From Opisthorchis felineus (Eukaryota > Platyhelminthes > Trematoda > Opisthorchiida > Opisthorchiidae): DNA of 64,000 nt. The notes under the pieces were generated by a model. That model was not told the origin of the DNA. It saw only the letters and a program-made list of their open reading frames with translations, and did not search any database. The position numbers were made by a program, and so were the translations under genes. Positions 1 through 12,415 of the stretch are shown here, piece by piece; position 1 is the first letter of the stretch; the number at the start of each line of letters is the position of its first letter. The stretch covers positions 257,104 through 321,103 of the forward strand of contig SJOL01007241.1 of assembly GCA_004794785.1 (NCBI GenBank), read 5' to 3'.

Positions 1-231
1 TCATCCTTGCCTGGCTTCCCCAAAGGAACTTCCCCGTCTTTCTCTCTCCACTCCACTCCGCATCCAGCACCCGAATCACCGTCTCTAAACTCCACAAACC
101 GCGTACATCAGCCGTTTATTCGGTCATATAGACAAAGCTGCTTTAAGTATGGTGATAGCCACAGTGCGTCCTTGGCAGGACTAGAGCAGCCTAGCTATCC
201 GACATCATCACCGACAGCATCAGACGATTAG
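1..231 (+). CDS. Possible C-terminal exon of an upstream gene (cut by the window edge)
   Basis: The frame is open from base 1 to a TAG at 229-231. It encodes a Ser/Pro-rich 76-residue end (for example YGDSHSASLAGLEQPSYPTS, ending TASDD). Composition resembles the long protocadherin tail. However, the pyrimidine-rich stretch ending CCAG near 68 could instead be an intron end, in which case only the second part would be coding. No family is recognised. Confidence 0.3.
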   Translation, partial: SSLPGFPKGTSPSFSLHSTPHPAPESPSLNSTNRVHQPFIRSYRQSCFKYGDSHSASLAGLEQPSYPTSSPTASDD

Positions 232-488
232 TAGCGTTTAACTGCCAGAACATAATCAAAAACTAATTTCGAATGAATAGGACCCGTTCACCTAAGCCAG
301 TTAACAGTGGCATATGCAACTCCTCCGAATCTCAGTGAAGAACCCATTGCTTTCAAGTCGGTTTGTTCAAGGCAGTCCACAGACGTAAGCTACGGGTTGC
401 CCGTCCGATTCCGCAAAACTGCACGGGGTCCGAGTGGTCTTACAGTGCACCACCACTGCAGCGATTTCAGCCTTCCGTGCGTGCACAC

Positions 489-677
489 AAAGCGTTCAGC
501 TGTAGAATCCTTTCGGTGCCTAACTGCCATGCCACCAGAAGGAAGCACGAGGGCTGGGATACTTCCAGGCTGCCCAAGCCTAGACAGGGGAAGTCGAGAT
601 GCAGAGGTCGGGTTCGAACCATGGACCTTCCGGTCAGTAAATTCGCGGTCCAACCACTGAGCCATCTAGTGTGTGCA
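489..677 (-). mobile_element. S4 tRNA-derived SINE, best copy
   Basis: Minus strand: A box GATGGCTCAGTGGTTGGACC, then about 30 bases later B box CATGGTTCGAACCCGACC, then CTGTCTAGGCTTGGGCAGCC, ATCCCAGCCCTCGTGCTTCC and GGTGGCATGGCAG. A and B boxes at tRNA spacing show origin from a tRNA and pol III transcription. No hammerhead is present. Confidence 0.8.
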
Positions 678-902
678 AACTCCAGCATTCGCTCTTTGTT
701 GGTATTTCCTTCATTGTTTGACCGTCAGGTAAGCTATTTCACAACCAACTTTGTCGCAATGTGGGGGGTCTGCCACACAACCAGTTGACTAGGTAGCCAC
801 TTGGTCGTTTGGGCATCGATTCATATTTCCAGACCACCATTGTCAATGAATTTTGAACCCATTATAACTGTTGCTTTACAATCTCTGTTCTCTTTTTAGC
901 CA

Positions 903-953
903 ATGCTCACGTCTGAGCAGATAAACAAACACCTGAACCTCTGCATTTCTTAA
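903..953 (+). promoter_or_regulatory. Upstream ORF in the 5' UTR of the protocadherin
   Basis: A strong polypyrimidine tract and AG at 898-899 suggest that a 5' UTR exon starts at 900. Between there and the chosen start at 962 lies a 16-codon ORF with its own ATG at 903 and a TAA at 951-953, in another frame. If transcribed, it could lower initiation at 962. The main frame has a stop (TGA) at 914, so coding cannot extend upstream within this exon. Confidence 0.4.
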
Positions 954-961
954 ATGGTCCA

Positions 962-2399
962 ATGGAACGAACAATATTCATCTTTGTCTATACAATGACC
1001 GCACTGGGGCGGCAGGCGCCAGCCAGTCTTCTGCAGCAGGCCAACTTTCCTTTCGATACTGGACTACCTGACCAAAATGCTAAGGTTTTCCAAGTCATGG
1101 AAGAATCACCCAACGGAACGGAGGTCCATGGAGTTTCCGAGTTTCTTCAGAGGGCTGTGAACTTTGGCCAAGACGTCTACAAATCAGCCTCCGATTTGGA
1201 CTTGAGTTTCCAACTGCTTGGTGCACAAGGTGGGCTCACAAACGCATTGCATCTGGACCCACATTCAGGCAAGTTAACTGTTGTCGGTCGCATAGACCGA
1301 GAAGCGCTGTGCACAAAGTATCCAGACAAAGCTTCTTCCTCCCTGACGATCGATGCGAACAGTTATCAGCAACAGTATGCGAATCCATTCAGTTACATTT
1401 CGGCTCCCACTGAGGAATGTGTGAAGAAGCTGGAGATTATCGCAACCTTATCATCTGGTTCAAGGCAGCCGGAGATGAAAAAGATAACACTGTCGCTCAG
1501 CATCGATGATATCAATGACAACAGTCCTCAGTGGCCGCAACCAGTTCGAACCACAGGTATCGGACGAGAGCAACAGTTGCCAGTAATTGAACTCCAGGTT
1601 TTGGAAAGTCCTCGAAATCCAAACGTTCATGTACCTCAGCAGGCAAGACTTCAACTACCGGGAGCTCACGACCCCGATGCTGGCCTGAACGGCCGTGTGA
1701 CCTACCGAATCAGTCCGGTGCTAGGTGAAAATCAATATTTGCATTCCGTGGATGCGTCCACACAACCGCTACCATTTATTTTGGAGGAGGAAACATCGGG
1801 GACGTTGGAACTTGTTTCCACAACCAATATGGACTTTGAAAAGCAGCCTTTATACGAAATGTACCTGATAGCCTCGGACTCTGGAAATCCGCCACTTACC
1901 TCAACGGCATTGGTCAAGGTCCACCTTATCGACGTGAATGATGAATCTCCAGTATTCGAACACGAAGTGTTCTATCCTCCAAGCGGGGCAATATCAGAAA
2001 AGACAGTTCCAGGCACGTTGATTTTAAATCTGTCTGCGGCGGATGCTGATGCGTCTCCGGCAAACAATCGGTTGCGGTATGTCATGTTACCGAATCCGGC
2101 GGCGACCAAATACTTTATCGTTCATCCAGACGGACGAATTTCACTCCGACAGTGGCTGGATTACGAAACAATGCCGTCCGGCGCAATACAAATTCCAAAC
2201 TCTCAACATCCAGCAGACACAAATCAGGTGCGTAAACAATTTGTATTTAGAGTTCAAGCTGTTGATTCGGCACCTGCACCGTACGAACGGAAAGGTGAAG
2301 CCACAGTTGTTGTGCCAGTCATTGATGAGAATGATGAGGCTCCGGTTATCAACCCACGTTTTTTCGGACCTCCAGAGCTCACAAATCATGGAGTTTTGG
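962..2399 (+). CDS. Protocadherin-like exon 1 of the coding region: N-terminus and cadherin repeats 1-3
   Basis: Encodes residues 1-479 plus the first base of codon 480. The start ATG at 962 is the first in frame after a TGA at 914. It is followed by a short hydrophobic stretch (IFIFVYTMTALG) that could be a weak signal peptide, although a better one might lie on an unseen upstream exon. Three cadherin repeats follow. Their linker motifs are DDINDNSPQW near residue 182, DVNDESPVF at 324 and DENDEAPVI at 455, and they contain classical strands such as DPDAGLNGRVTY. The donor GTGAGT starts at 2400 and leaves phase 1, which the next exon matches. The role is extracellular adhesion. Repeat 1 is unusual in having a Ser/Gln-rich insertion after its IDRE motif. 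Confidence 0.9.
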
Positions 2400-4635
2400 G
2401 TGAGTGACTTTCTTGGTTGTTTCTTTTTGTTTGTCCCAAAACCCAGTCGTTTTTTTTAAGTTCCTTGTGTATGATGTCCCAAATTAAAGATGAAACGTCC
2501 TGGTCTAGACATGTACAAGACGGGAACAGCCCACTTTCGAACGGGAACTGTCCTCATTGATGTCTGAGGTACATATGCGGAAAGGAAGGATTACAATTTT
2601 CCTCATAACCGGTTTTATCTTGAACATATTCAAAAGAGCGATAAACGGGTATGCAACCATCGGCAGCATTTCGTAGACACTTCCAATCACTGGACCCATG
2701 GGTTTACTTGTATGTTGTGCAGAACACCCGTGTGGGTTGACTAAATCACTCACCTAACACATTGGGTTCGGAACCGAACAGCAAATGTTATTTCTGGTAC
2801 ATACCGTAAAAATTCTTGTTGAAGCACTCAAGTTGCTTGCGGTTTCCGCATAAAAATGAGAGGAACATTTCAACAGGTGTCCTCCTAGTACCAACAGTTG
2901 ATCGAACAGGACAGAATGAACCCTTTTACTTGACTTTCCTGAGGACTAAAGATGCGTCGGTGCAGTCGGATGGTAATCGTTTTTGCTAATACAGACGGAG
3001 AAACGTAGGTTGCTTGGCGCTCTGATCTCATCCCTTGCACTATAAGGGCTATGCAGACGGGGAGTAGAGGATTTATTCAATTATTCTATCACGATGAAGC
3101 CTGTAGTAGGAACTTTCGTACCTACGACTAAGTAACATGACTTCATTGGTGTCACGTTACAAGGTTTCAGACAACGACCTACGGTTTGAATGAATCATGC
3201 AGTCCAGGGTGGTTGCGTACTACTTTGTGCGCTTTTTTCGCTTGGTTGGTCGAACTAAGCGGCTACGAGGGTGCAGGTGCCTTCGGTTTATGTTGTGTCT
3301 GCGTTTGCAAACGATCTCCTTGGCAATGAGCTAGAAGAAGGACCTTGTGCTCTGTCAGTCACAGTATGTCACGTGTCCCTTTGTCACTAGACTCGTATGC
3401 TTAGTCTTTGTATTTTGATGTCCATCTACTACATTGTTCTTCTCCTCTTGGCCAGTTATTCGTCTTACATGATCCTACAGACTTTGTCAGTGTGAAACTT
3501 AAAAGTGGCAAATATTGTCTAGTCAGACGGGACAATCAGACCACACAGAGTGGAGCATAAGTCTCATAGACATGTGATCTGCCTTTTATCAAAATATCTT
3601 TGACCTTGATCGATCAATAATGACTGGTCCACTCGTTATCCCTCGCTGACATTCATGGCTGCAAAAGTGATTATTGTTCGTATTGCGACTGACGAGATTT
3701 CAGCTTGTCGCATAACGTAAATTTTTCCCGGGTTAGCCGAGCGAGGCATTGTTGGGACAAGTTAATGACACTGGTTATCCCAGCCACATCTGTTTACTGG
3801 CTCTTATCGATCAGGTGATATGTACCTGTCGTCACGTGCTTTTCGTGTCCAGCTTCACGGCCTAATGGCTTATGCTCAGCAGTTTTTTAGGTAGGATCCA
3901 GGATCTTCCGGAACATTCATAAATGAATATGTGGGTCATGACAGATTCCTGACCCTTGAATGATGAAAGCCACCAGCGAAGGCAACACGCAGAAACTTCG
4001 AAAACCATTGTTTTCATACGAGAACTGAGAGATCTGCCATGCAAGTGGCCTGTGTAAATCTGAGGTAATGACAGACCTCTTGAACCGCTCATCAACACAA
4101 AAGTTCATGCCATCGCCATGATCTACTTCCTTCAAAAATGATGGACTACGCAGCCACCCTCCTTCAATCCCCAAACCATCTGTGAGCAAACTGGCAGTTA
4201 GAACCCCCTTACAACACGTGTGCAGTTCGCAGCAGATCATGTGATAAGAATGAAAAAGACTATCAGATACACAAAAAGATTACTGACAAAGTACTTCTTC
4301 GATAGAAAGATGGGGATCTCGTACATCTTGAATTGAGAGGTCCAGATGCGCGTATCGCCAACCTATAGCTGTTGGTGTTGTGCCAACTGAGCTGCTAAGG
4401 TTGCTCGCTGTCCGCTTCGCCTACGTACCTAAGCTTCAAGGTCATTCGTTACACCAGTGTATGAAAACGAACAGGTCGTATCAGTCTGTGCGATTAAAGG
4501 ATCCCTTGTCTGGTTTCCACAATAAGCCAGACGCTTGTATCGTTCAGGTACTAAAAAGGCTATGGTTTTAGTTTTTCTCAGAAAATGAAAGGGGATTTGG
4601 TAGTCCGTAAAGCAAGCATAACGGACAACGCGTGT

Positions 4636-4700
4636 CCTCGGCAGCTCAGCCGTTAGATAGTCACCCGATAGGTGGGGTTCGGATTTCGAGTCCACCCCCC
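4636..4700 (+). repeat. tRNA-like sequence, possible SINE head
   Basis: It reads like a tRNA gene relic. An A-box-like GCAGCTCAGCCGTTAG is followed about 30 bases later by a B-box-like GGATTTCGAGTCC, then a run of C. There is no convincing cloverleaf, and no second copy in the window was recognised, so this is a weak call. Confidence 0.25.
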
Positions 4701-6694
4701 CCCCCGCTTGTCTCTTACTTCAGGCTTTGTGTACTTCGAAGAAAGTCTGACATATCATCGGTGGTTGCTCATTCTGGATCTTATCGTGGTGTGGTGGTTT
4801 ATGTACCTGTATGTCCCACTGGGTATACCGAGGAGTTTCACTCTGACACCCGCAGAGCTTATCATATCAGTGGATAGAAGTCTCAGCGGATGAAGTCTCT
4901 TGGGTCTTTAGATTGGGGGTTGAAACAGGCGCTGCGACTTTTTCCCCCCAAAAAAAACTTGTACAACTGTAGTAGTGTGCTAGCATTGACCCATTGCCTT
5001 ACAGTCAGGCTTTTGAACCAAAGACTTCGGTAGAGAACCCTAATCATCCTGCTGCTTAGGTGTGGGCGTCTTGATAGTATCCCAGCCCGCGTACAGCTAT
5101 GGACTTCGTAACTGATCATGATGATCTACCCTGTCATATTTTCGGAATGTGTATGAAGTTTTAGCTTTGATCAGACGAAAATGGGGTTGTCAGCTGCTTG
5201 ACTCTCCTCAGCACAGCTTGGGAACCTCCGTAAGATTCGAACTCGTCTGCATGGCCGCAGTACACTGAAAAAAAAATCGAGACGAGGCAAATATGGGACT
5301 GAAGACTAATTACAAACCCTGTATATAGCCCACTCTCTCATACGTACGGCAGGGGTCGTTTTGTATGTCACACCGATATAACTATTGTAGCTTACGGTGG
5401 TGAAACTTTGGTATACTAATAGGCAAAAAACGCGTTAGCTGCTAATCACTGATTTCCACGTGACGTTTACCTGCCTATTCGTACACGGATTTGAGCCTCT
5501 ACTTGGCTGTATGCACCACTTACCAAGAGATTTACACTGATATTCACAAAATGGTGGCAGCCCAGCTAAATTGCGCTTTAAAATTACAGATGTTCGGACA
5601 CACCGTAGAGCTGCTGGTTCACATCACATTTCGATGGAGCTCCGTGTGTTTCGGCTGACGGGTTGCATGAAATGGCTTCATCTCGTGATTTTCCTCCCTA
5701 TGTGGAACAAGAGAACAAGCTACTTAGCCGGTTAACTTAAATGACACGGGCCACTCAAAGTAGGCGTGAAGGGAGACGCATGTTGATCCGGGTGAGATAC
5801 TTTCAAATCACGGTCCTTGGGCTGCATGTGCTTGAATCGATCATTCGAACCCAGTTATCCAGAGATTTATCCAGAGTTGTATCACCTGACCTCATTTTTT
5901 TTAAACGTGTTTGAGTGATGTCTGTTGCACACTGCGTGAATGGCTGGATTTGGCGAAGTGTAGGTCAGATGAAAGATGGAAAAAGCCACGTGATCTAGCA
6001 CAGTATCAGTCCGTTGGCGAAGTGCCTACATCGAGAGCAGAATTTTGGAAACGTGGGAATTATTTTCCATCGCAAGCTCCATGAGCCGGGGGAACAATCT
6101 CTTCTGGGTTATCACCTAGCTGGTTTCTCTCTCATGCCGCCGACCCGGAAATTTTTAGTTGCCTGTCACTCCAAACAGTTTACGTCATAGGCGTGAACCC
6201 GCCACATTAGTGAATTCGTTTTGTACGGGCTTGAGTGCACTTAACTGAGGACTTTGTCCTGGACAAGCACACGGTCTCATTTGTTTGATGATAAAGCAAC
6301 AACTCATAATTCAGTATTTCCAGATTTCCCGATATTATTCACTGTTTTCTTCGTTTTACAAGAATAAGTGTTTGTGATAACTCATCTTACCTGGTGGTTC
6401 ATATCCACATTTGGCTGAATGAGAAAACCGCTGGTTGCTTGGGGCCGGTAAATCTGGGGATTTCACTTCCAGTGGAATGAAAAATTTCATCCCACACTCA
6501 CAAAATCTTTTGGAATATATCCAGATACAATGGAAGTTCTATTAACACACTGTAGAGAGCATACAATACAGTCATATTTGGGCACCTTACTACAGATAAA
6601 GGTCAAGGAAACACTTCGGAGCCCGCCGAAGATCTTTCTGCGTAAGGAAGGGGGTTTGTTATTGCCAAAAGGCTTACGATCCAAGTATAGATGA

Positions 6695-6835
6695 AATACA
6701 CTACTCATAAAGTTGCTGAAAACCCTTCGACAGCCCACGACCGGTTTCGCCCTTGTTGGGGCACATCAGGTAGGCACAGTCCCTAAGTTTCTGTCAACCT
6801 TATGTTCTACCTGGGTTTCAAAACCATATTGGCGT
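6695..6835 (-). mobile_element. R1 retrozyme-like element, partial copy
   Basis: On the minus strand it carries the R1 marks: AACATAAGGTTGACAGAAAC, the hammerhead region, and TTTTCAGCAACTTTATGAGT. It is flanked on the right by a plus-orientation R1 tail (GCAAATGAGTGTATTTTGG), so the locus is a rearranged or inverted pair. Confidence 0.7.
6733..6775 (-). ncRNA. Hammerhead ribozyme, type I, R1 class (damaged core)
   Basis: Stem I GCCUAC pairs with GUGGGC. The core reads CUGAUGU instead of CUGAUGA. Stem II is GCCC/GGGC with loop CAACAA, then GAAA, palindromic stem III CCGG, and UC at the cleavage site. The one core change probably abolishes or weakens cleavage. Confidence 0.65.
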
Positions 6836-6949
6836 GCAAATGAGTGTATTTTGGTGATGATCCAACGTATCAGACAAACCGTCCCGGAGTCATTTGGGCA
6901 TAAATGTCCAACCCTTAGTTTGAAGAATTTCGGTAGGTCAGGTGGCGTA

Positions 6950-7060
6950 GATGACAGTTGGTTTATTCGCTGAGCTGAAGAATTTGATTGCAAACGTTTC
7001 ATCACCAATTGAGGTGACATCATCAGTGCATTGTAAGGAAGCGGAGTGGATCGTACCGGT
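6950..7060 (+). repeat. M1 foldback-element fragment
   Basis: It shares GTTGGTTTATTCGC, TTGATTGCAAACGTTTCATC and a GACATCATCAGTGC segment with the M1 copies at 28.3 and 55.3 kb. Only one arm is clear here. Confidence 0.4.
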
Positions 7061-7672
7061 GAGTCAGTGGTTGTGCGCGTTGAATAGTGGTGCGTGATGA
7101 TAATATGCGTGCTGCTAGCCAGGACTGACCTTAGATCACGATTGGTTGTTCGGTCGTGTGGTTCTGTTGGCTGGTCTGTTATCCTATGTTGTGATTGGTC
7201 GGTGATCACGAGACCTTTGAGCTCCACCTCCCCAGCTCGCTTCCTCTGATTGGCAGGAAAGATTGGAAGAGGAGCGTCATGAACCCGTTCGGAAATATGT
7301 TAAGGACCGCATTTCGAAGGTGTACATTTTCTGGCATGAAGTGTTCGAAGTGATTTCTCGGTAGAGAATTCGATCAGGATGTATGACCAGTGATCTCTTC
7401 TGATGTGTACAGACGAAGTTTTGGGTGACCTATAAACATTCCTGAGTGAATAGTTTGGCACCAAATTGATTGATAGGGTTCATGGTCGAAATAAAACTTC
7501 GTTGTGCATTCGCAGTCAAAGTCGTTTCAATTTTAAATGGATCTTTTCCAGATAAGCCCCGCCAAAAAATTAACCCCCGCCACCCAAAAAAGATTAGAAA
7601 AAAGAGGATATGAAATTTGTTCTGAATAGTTTTTGAAGGTCTCATCTACTCTTCTCTTCTCATTCCGTCCAG

Positions 7673-8904
7673 GTGTTGTAACAGAAAATGCCGTCGCACC
7701 GGTTCGCTTGGCCTACATTCAAGTTAGAGACCCAGACTTCAATGGCAAGGACAAAGTTTCGTGTCAGCTGACGGACACTACAAACTTCTCCCTTGTCCCC
7801 GTGCGTTCAATCAACCTGGCTGATTTGGCTTATACTACTGGAGAGCATGATGATTCGAACAACGACTACATGCTTACTTTGTTGATCCAACCTGACAGGG
7901 AGCGCACCCCAGTGTTGCAAGTGCGGATAAAATGTTTAGACACCGTAGGAAACTCTAATGAACAAACCCTTCGAATCCGCGTATTGGACGTCAACGACGA
8001 AGTGCCTACCTTCACAAAGCCTATCTACCGATTTAGATTGTCTGAGAATACCGATTCAGACAGTACACTGCCAGTACGAGCCCCAAACGGATCCTTGGTA
8101 CCAGTAGGTCATCGAGTCGGCAAGGTGGTTGCTCACGATAACGACCTTGGTGAAAATGCCCATATTATCTACCGGTTAGCCCCTGATCGATTAGAGATTA
8201 CACCGGCGAATACGGTGGAAAACCACACCTTTTTACATGGAACAGATTCTTCTATCCGAAATACTTTTACCTACAGCTCATCAGTGATTGAACAGAAACC
8301 TACCGTAGAGGACCTGTTCCGAATCGATGAACAAACCGGGGTTTTGTACGCCCTCAAATCATTCGATGCGGAGAATGTGGCCGTTTTTCGTCTGAACGTG
8401 CTTGCTGTAGATCAAGCAAAAGAATCGGCTGCCTTAACTGGAACAGCTGAGGTGGAGATTCGTATAACCGATGTGAATGATTGGCCACCGGTATTCTACA
8501 AGACCAACGTGACGAGTGACGATGAAACGAGCCATACGGCGGCACATTCGGCTCCCGTGGAGTACGTTAGCAACTATGTGTTTCATGTCAGAGAAAATAA
8601 GCCCCCATACTGGTTGGTTGGTAGAATTGCAGCTGTCGATCCGGACATTGGTCAACGCGGTGCGAGTGATATCTCCACCACTGGTGTTCAACATTCACAG
8701 ATTAGTCTACAACTTGCGGGAGATTCAGAACCGGAGCTGCGTAAAACTTTCAGTGTGCATTCAACCAGTGGCTACCTGAGAACACGTGTGTCGCTGGATC
8801 GAGAGAAGCAGGCCGTATATGTGTTTAACGTGGTCGCGTGTGACACGGGGAATGAGGCGGGTCAGGAAAGATCCGCGACAGCCACGGTGACTGTATTTGT
8901 TGAA
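7673..8904 (+). CDS. Protocadherin-like coding exon 2: cadherin repeats 4-6
   Basis: Encodes residues 480-890. The first two bases complete the glycine codon left by exon 1, joining the start of repeat 4 across the splice. Repeats 4 and 5 end in DVNDEVPTF (near residue 585) and DVNDWPPVF (near 746). Repeat 6 contains VHSTSGYLRT and LDREKQ and runs to the exon end. The acceptor is CCAG at 7672 and the donor is GTAAGT at 8905. The exon ends in phase 0, immediately before the DENDNDPVF linker that starts the next exon. Together with exon 1 it gives six of the seven extracellular repeats. Confidence 0.9.
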
Positions 8905-9324
8905 GTAAGTACTGTCCACTCGATTGGACAAAGTTTGAAGCCATCTTTTCGCACTCTTCAGTTTATGTTGAATGCTACAGTGTGAGTACTACTTACTTTG
9001 GGATCCACCCAACTTTTCCGACTACTTATTAACACCGCAAAACTGGCGTAAAAACTCTTTCTGACCTCTGAATTTTAAACAGCTGGAGGTTTTCAATTTG
9101 ATTTGGGGCTACTGGAAGCAAGGTATCTGTAAGCTGCTCAGGTTTACCAAGAGCTAGTTGCAATTACCCCTCCTTCCAACAACCCTCTTCTCCCTAAATC
9201 GACCACGATTTTCATTCTTGAACTACCTTTCTATTCGTTGCGGTCAAAATTACAACCCCTTTCTCTAATCAAGGTTTCAATAGATTAGTCTGGCCTGTTT
9301 TTAGTTGAACAGAACATTAGTGTC

Positions 9325-9440
9325 TCAGGTTGGTAATGATGGCCGTTGGTTTGTTCGCTCAGCTGGGCAATCTGTTTGCCCACCTGGTTGTTCCAGTTTG
9401 GTTTGGCAACCAAAATTGGCGAACAAACTAACAGCCATTC
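9325..9440. repeat. M1-like foldback element
   Basis: GTTGGTTTGTTCGCTCAGC at the left is roughly the reverse complement of the right end (GGCGAACAAACTAAC), giving a hairpin of about 100 bases. It resembles the M1 arms (GTTGGTCTGTTCGCCTAGC) but is shorter and diverged. Confidence 0.4.
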
Positions 9441-10094
9441 TTGCCTGTGTCAATTCCGATAGACTTTCAGACTGGTACCGTCCCGCACAAACGTTTCTCC
9501 TTTTACCAATTTTCAGGTTCATGAGGAGAACAAAATGCGACCTTCTGTTGTTGAAGTAATATAGTCTAGCCAAGTTGTATAACGGAGTGTTTTTCTTCGA
9601 CGTGTAAATGTCGCTTACAACTGTGGGAAATTTGCACGCGAAATGTAGTCGAACAACCGTTAGAAAGTATTACACGTCACTACGCAACAAATGCTCCCTA
9701 ATTTATACAACTTCGAGAAATCGCTATCTGATTTGATCGAATCTAATTTGACATGGAATTATTACAGGGATGTCCGTTGTGACGGAAATATCACAATTTT
9801 CAGTAGCTATCCGGCTCCCATTAGCTCAAACTTCGTCTGCGGTATGCTTTCACATTCTCCATCTCAGACGTCGTTCCTCTGTCGGTGTTGCCCATATTTT
9901 CTTGAAATAACTCACTATTGATAAGGATGCTGAAACTCCGCAACATGCTAACCGGTTCTGTTCTGCTTGAGGCTCATCAAATCGATGTAGTCCACGAGTT
10001 TTCATCAACTTCTACCAAACTGGGCACAAATGGTGGATAAATTTACAAATGATGGATTTTGTAGAGTCTCTCCTTACTACCAAAGCAGTTTGAA

Positions 10095-10290
10095 AATGAG
10101 TGTATTTCACCGACCAATTAAAAGTTGGTGTTCAAGTGGAACACAGGTTTGACGGAAACCTGGAAAGTGGGTTTAACCGGTGAGCTCCAAGAAAGGTGAA
10201 ATAGGCTGTCGAAGTGTTTAGCAAACTTATGAGCAGTGAGTTATATAAAGAGAATCGAACATCGTGCCAACTGAAACATGAAGTGGTCTT
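10095..10290 (+). mobile_element. R1 retrozyme-like element, decayed
   Basis: It carries the R1 tail motif AAAATGAGTGTATTTCAC, then AGGTTTGACGGAAAC, a remnant ribozyme (GGTGAGCTCCAAGAAAGG, then TGAAA, then GGCTGTCGAAG with the CCGGUCGUG part lost), and CCAACTGAAACATGAAG. The ribozyme cannot fold. Confidence 0.6.
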
Positions 10291-12283
10291 TGTTCAAACT
10301 ATGATAAACCAGAGGTTCACTTGAGTACCCCCCGTTAACACCAAAGTAATTAGGAAATAGATGCATTTCGTTACCACTCAGCAATTGAGTGCGCATTTAA
10401 CATTCTGAATCACGAAGAAGGTCTGTTGGGACTGCATGCTTACACAAACACTCGTGTACAGTGCTCCACTGATGTTTTTTCCACTTACATGATCGATATG
10501 TGATCGATAAATGATCGTTATTCCGTGATGACTTGTCAGTTGATCAACTGGTGGTCCAGATATAGTGTCCGGTTCGTACTACTGCTCAGCCTCGAACAGA
10601 ATAAACGATCTGGTATATGTCCCTTGTGTTTTTGCCACCTCATTGAATCACAAGAAACTTGTGCCCGTCGAATGATTCTAGGGATTCGCACTTTATAGGA
10701 ACGAAACAGCTGTGAAAATGAGGACACTTTATGAAGTAGAGCGAAAGTGGACACAGCTGATAATCTGATCTGACCACACCTAGCGTTTCAACCCTAGTTT
10801 CCACCCTGGAATCTAGCTGTTTAGTTAAATGGATGCTCTGCTGATGAGAGAGAAATTCGCTCAGTTCGGAACTACCACTGAAAGTCGTTCGGTAAGTCAA
10901 AGAGTGTAACTCTTCTGGAAGTCAAGGCTCGTAATAGGGGTGATCCTATGAAATTCTGTGAAAGTGGTACGAATGCTCTGAAACGCAAACACTTCGGATG
11001 CGATATTCATTCCCTTAGTACGATCACCCACCGATTACGATCGAATTCGCTTGTATTTTTCAAAATCTTATTCGAGAGTGATAACTGAAATTTATTGATG
11101 AGTAGTTGTATTGAGCAGTCGGCCGGTCGGGCTACACGATGAACCGGTTCTCCGCGAACTGATGCTAGACCTCAGTGCTAGGTGAGCTCAGGGCTTTGTT
11201 TTGGTGTGCTGTTTTTAGGTAGTGGAGTGAGGCTTTACTTGATTGATTGATTGATGATTGGCTTGATTTCTACATCCCCATGGTCCAAGATGCCCATGAC
11301 ATGTAAGTTTGAGGCAAAACCGAAAAATACCGAAATTTGCACTGATTGTCCAACTGCATTGAACTGAATGCTTGTACGTTAATCGATGCTTACACAGCTG
11401 ATTCTGCGGCGCGAAGTATCTTTTAAACTGGGAAGCGCCACTAGCAATCAAAAATGAAGCGTCCCATCAACATTGTGGTAAATGACTTATGAAAATACAG
11501 CTCTATCGCATAATAATAATTAATTTGAAGAATCAATAATGCGAACTTTTTCCAAAGCTGCTGTCGAACGCAAACAAAAAAAGAACTATGTTGTCACTGC
11601 GAAGATCGAGAAAGTACATTACGTTTCCGTGTGGTGACTATGTTTTTGTAATCCGTGTTCTCATCAGGTTGTCGTTTGTTCCACAGCTGCTGCGTCACTT
11701 CAGGATAATGGTTATCCGATGTTTCAGTCAACTGACAGGTGATCGAAACCGCTCAAAGGCCCTGTGGAGAGCCAGTGATACAACCGACTACGCATTGCAG
11801 GATGCTTAGTACTTCCCGCACGTAAATAGGACAGAGTACACCATCGGGATTGGCGGAAACTGCAGTCTGTTTCGAAGAGCATTCTTCTGAGGAACGCCTA
11901 TAGTGAATTAATTTCTCCGGAAGATGTACATAAAGTAAACGACAAAATGTGGTCTCAATGATCCGCTGAAAATGGAAATTGATGCTATCTGAAATGGATG
12001 AGCTTCTGGCAGTTGGGTAACACATAGTTCAGGAGAGATATTGACTGAACCAACAGAAGGAACCTTCCTACTGTGAACGCCATGAGCTGGTTGAGTGTTG
12101 CTTGCGGCGCCCACTCATCTTCATTTTTTGTTTTAATGTCTCTCCGAATCCAAGAACTCCCGAGTGTTGTTGTTCTACTAAAATTCATCTTGTTTCTACT
12201 GGTCATACTCACTTGGGTGTTATCAATACCACAGCCGCCGGTTACAGATCCAGTTGTTCACCCTTTTTACAGGACACAAACTT

Positions 12284-12415
12284 TTCAAGTAGAACCTAAG
12301 GTTGACGGAAACTCGGGGGCTGCGCCTATCGGATGAGCCCCAAAAGGGTGAAACTGGTCGTGAGCTGTCGAAGAATTTTCAGCCACCTTATGGGTAGCGT
12401 GTTATGTCTAGAAAC
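12284..12415 (+). mobile_element. R1 retrozyme-like element, partial
   Basis: Contains the segment from TTCAAGTAGAACCTAAGG through the hammerhead to CAGCCACCTTATGGGTAG. The two ends are complementary (AAGGTTGACGG against CAGCCACCTT), so the ribozyme sits on an extended stem I. Confidence 0.7.
12324..12365 (+). ncRNA. Hammerhead ribozyme, type I, R1 class (damaged core)
   Basis: The stem I strands are GCCUAU and GUGAGC. The core reads CGGAUGA instead of CUGAUGA. Stem II is GCCC/GGGU with a short loop, then GAAA, CUGG and UC. The U-to-G core change should inactivate it. Confidence 0.55.

Larger units (their letters stand above)
2400..7672 (+). other. Intron 1 of the protocadherin gene
   Basis: Runs from GTGAGT to a pyrimidine-rich acceptor ending CCAG at 7671-7672. 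Most of it holds nothing I recognise. A tRNA-like stretch followed by a C run lies near 4636-4700. A minus-strand R1 element with a damaged hammerhead is at 6695-6835, and one arm of an M1 foldback element is near 6950-7060. The ORFs in this intron look random. Confidence 0.8.

Noticed and set aside
390..688. ORFs of 73-141 codons across 363-788 on both strands
   Set aside because: These are translations of the S4 SINE; similar peptides (SRLGQPG...) arise from every S4 copy.
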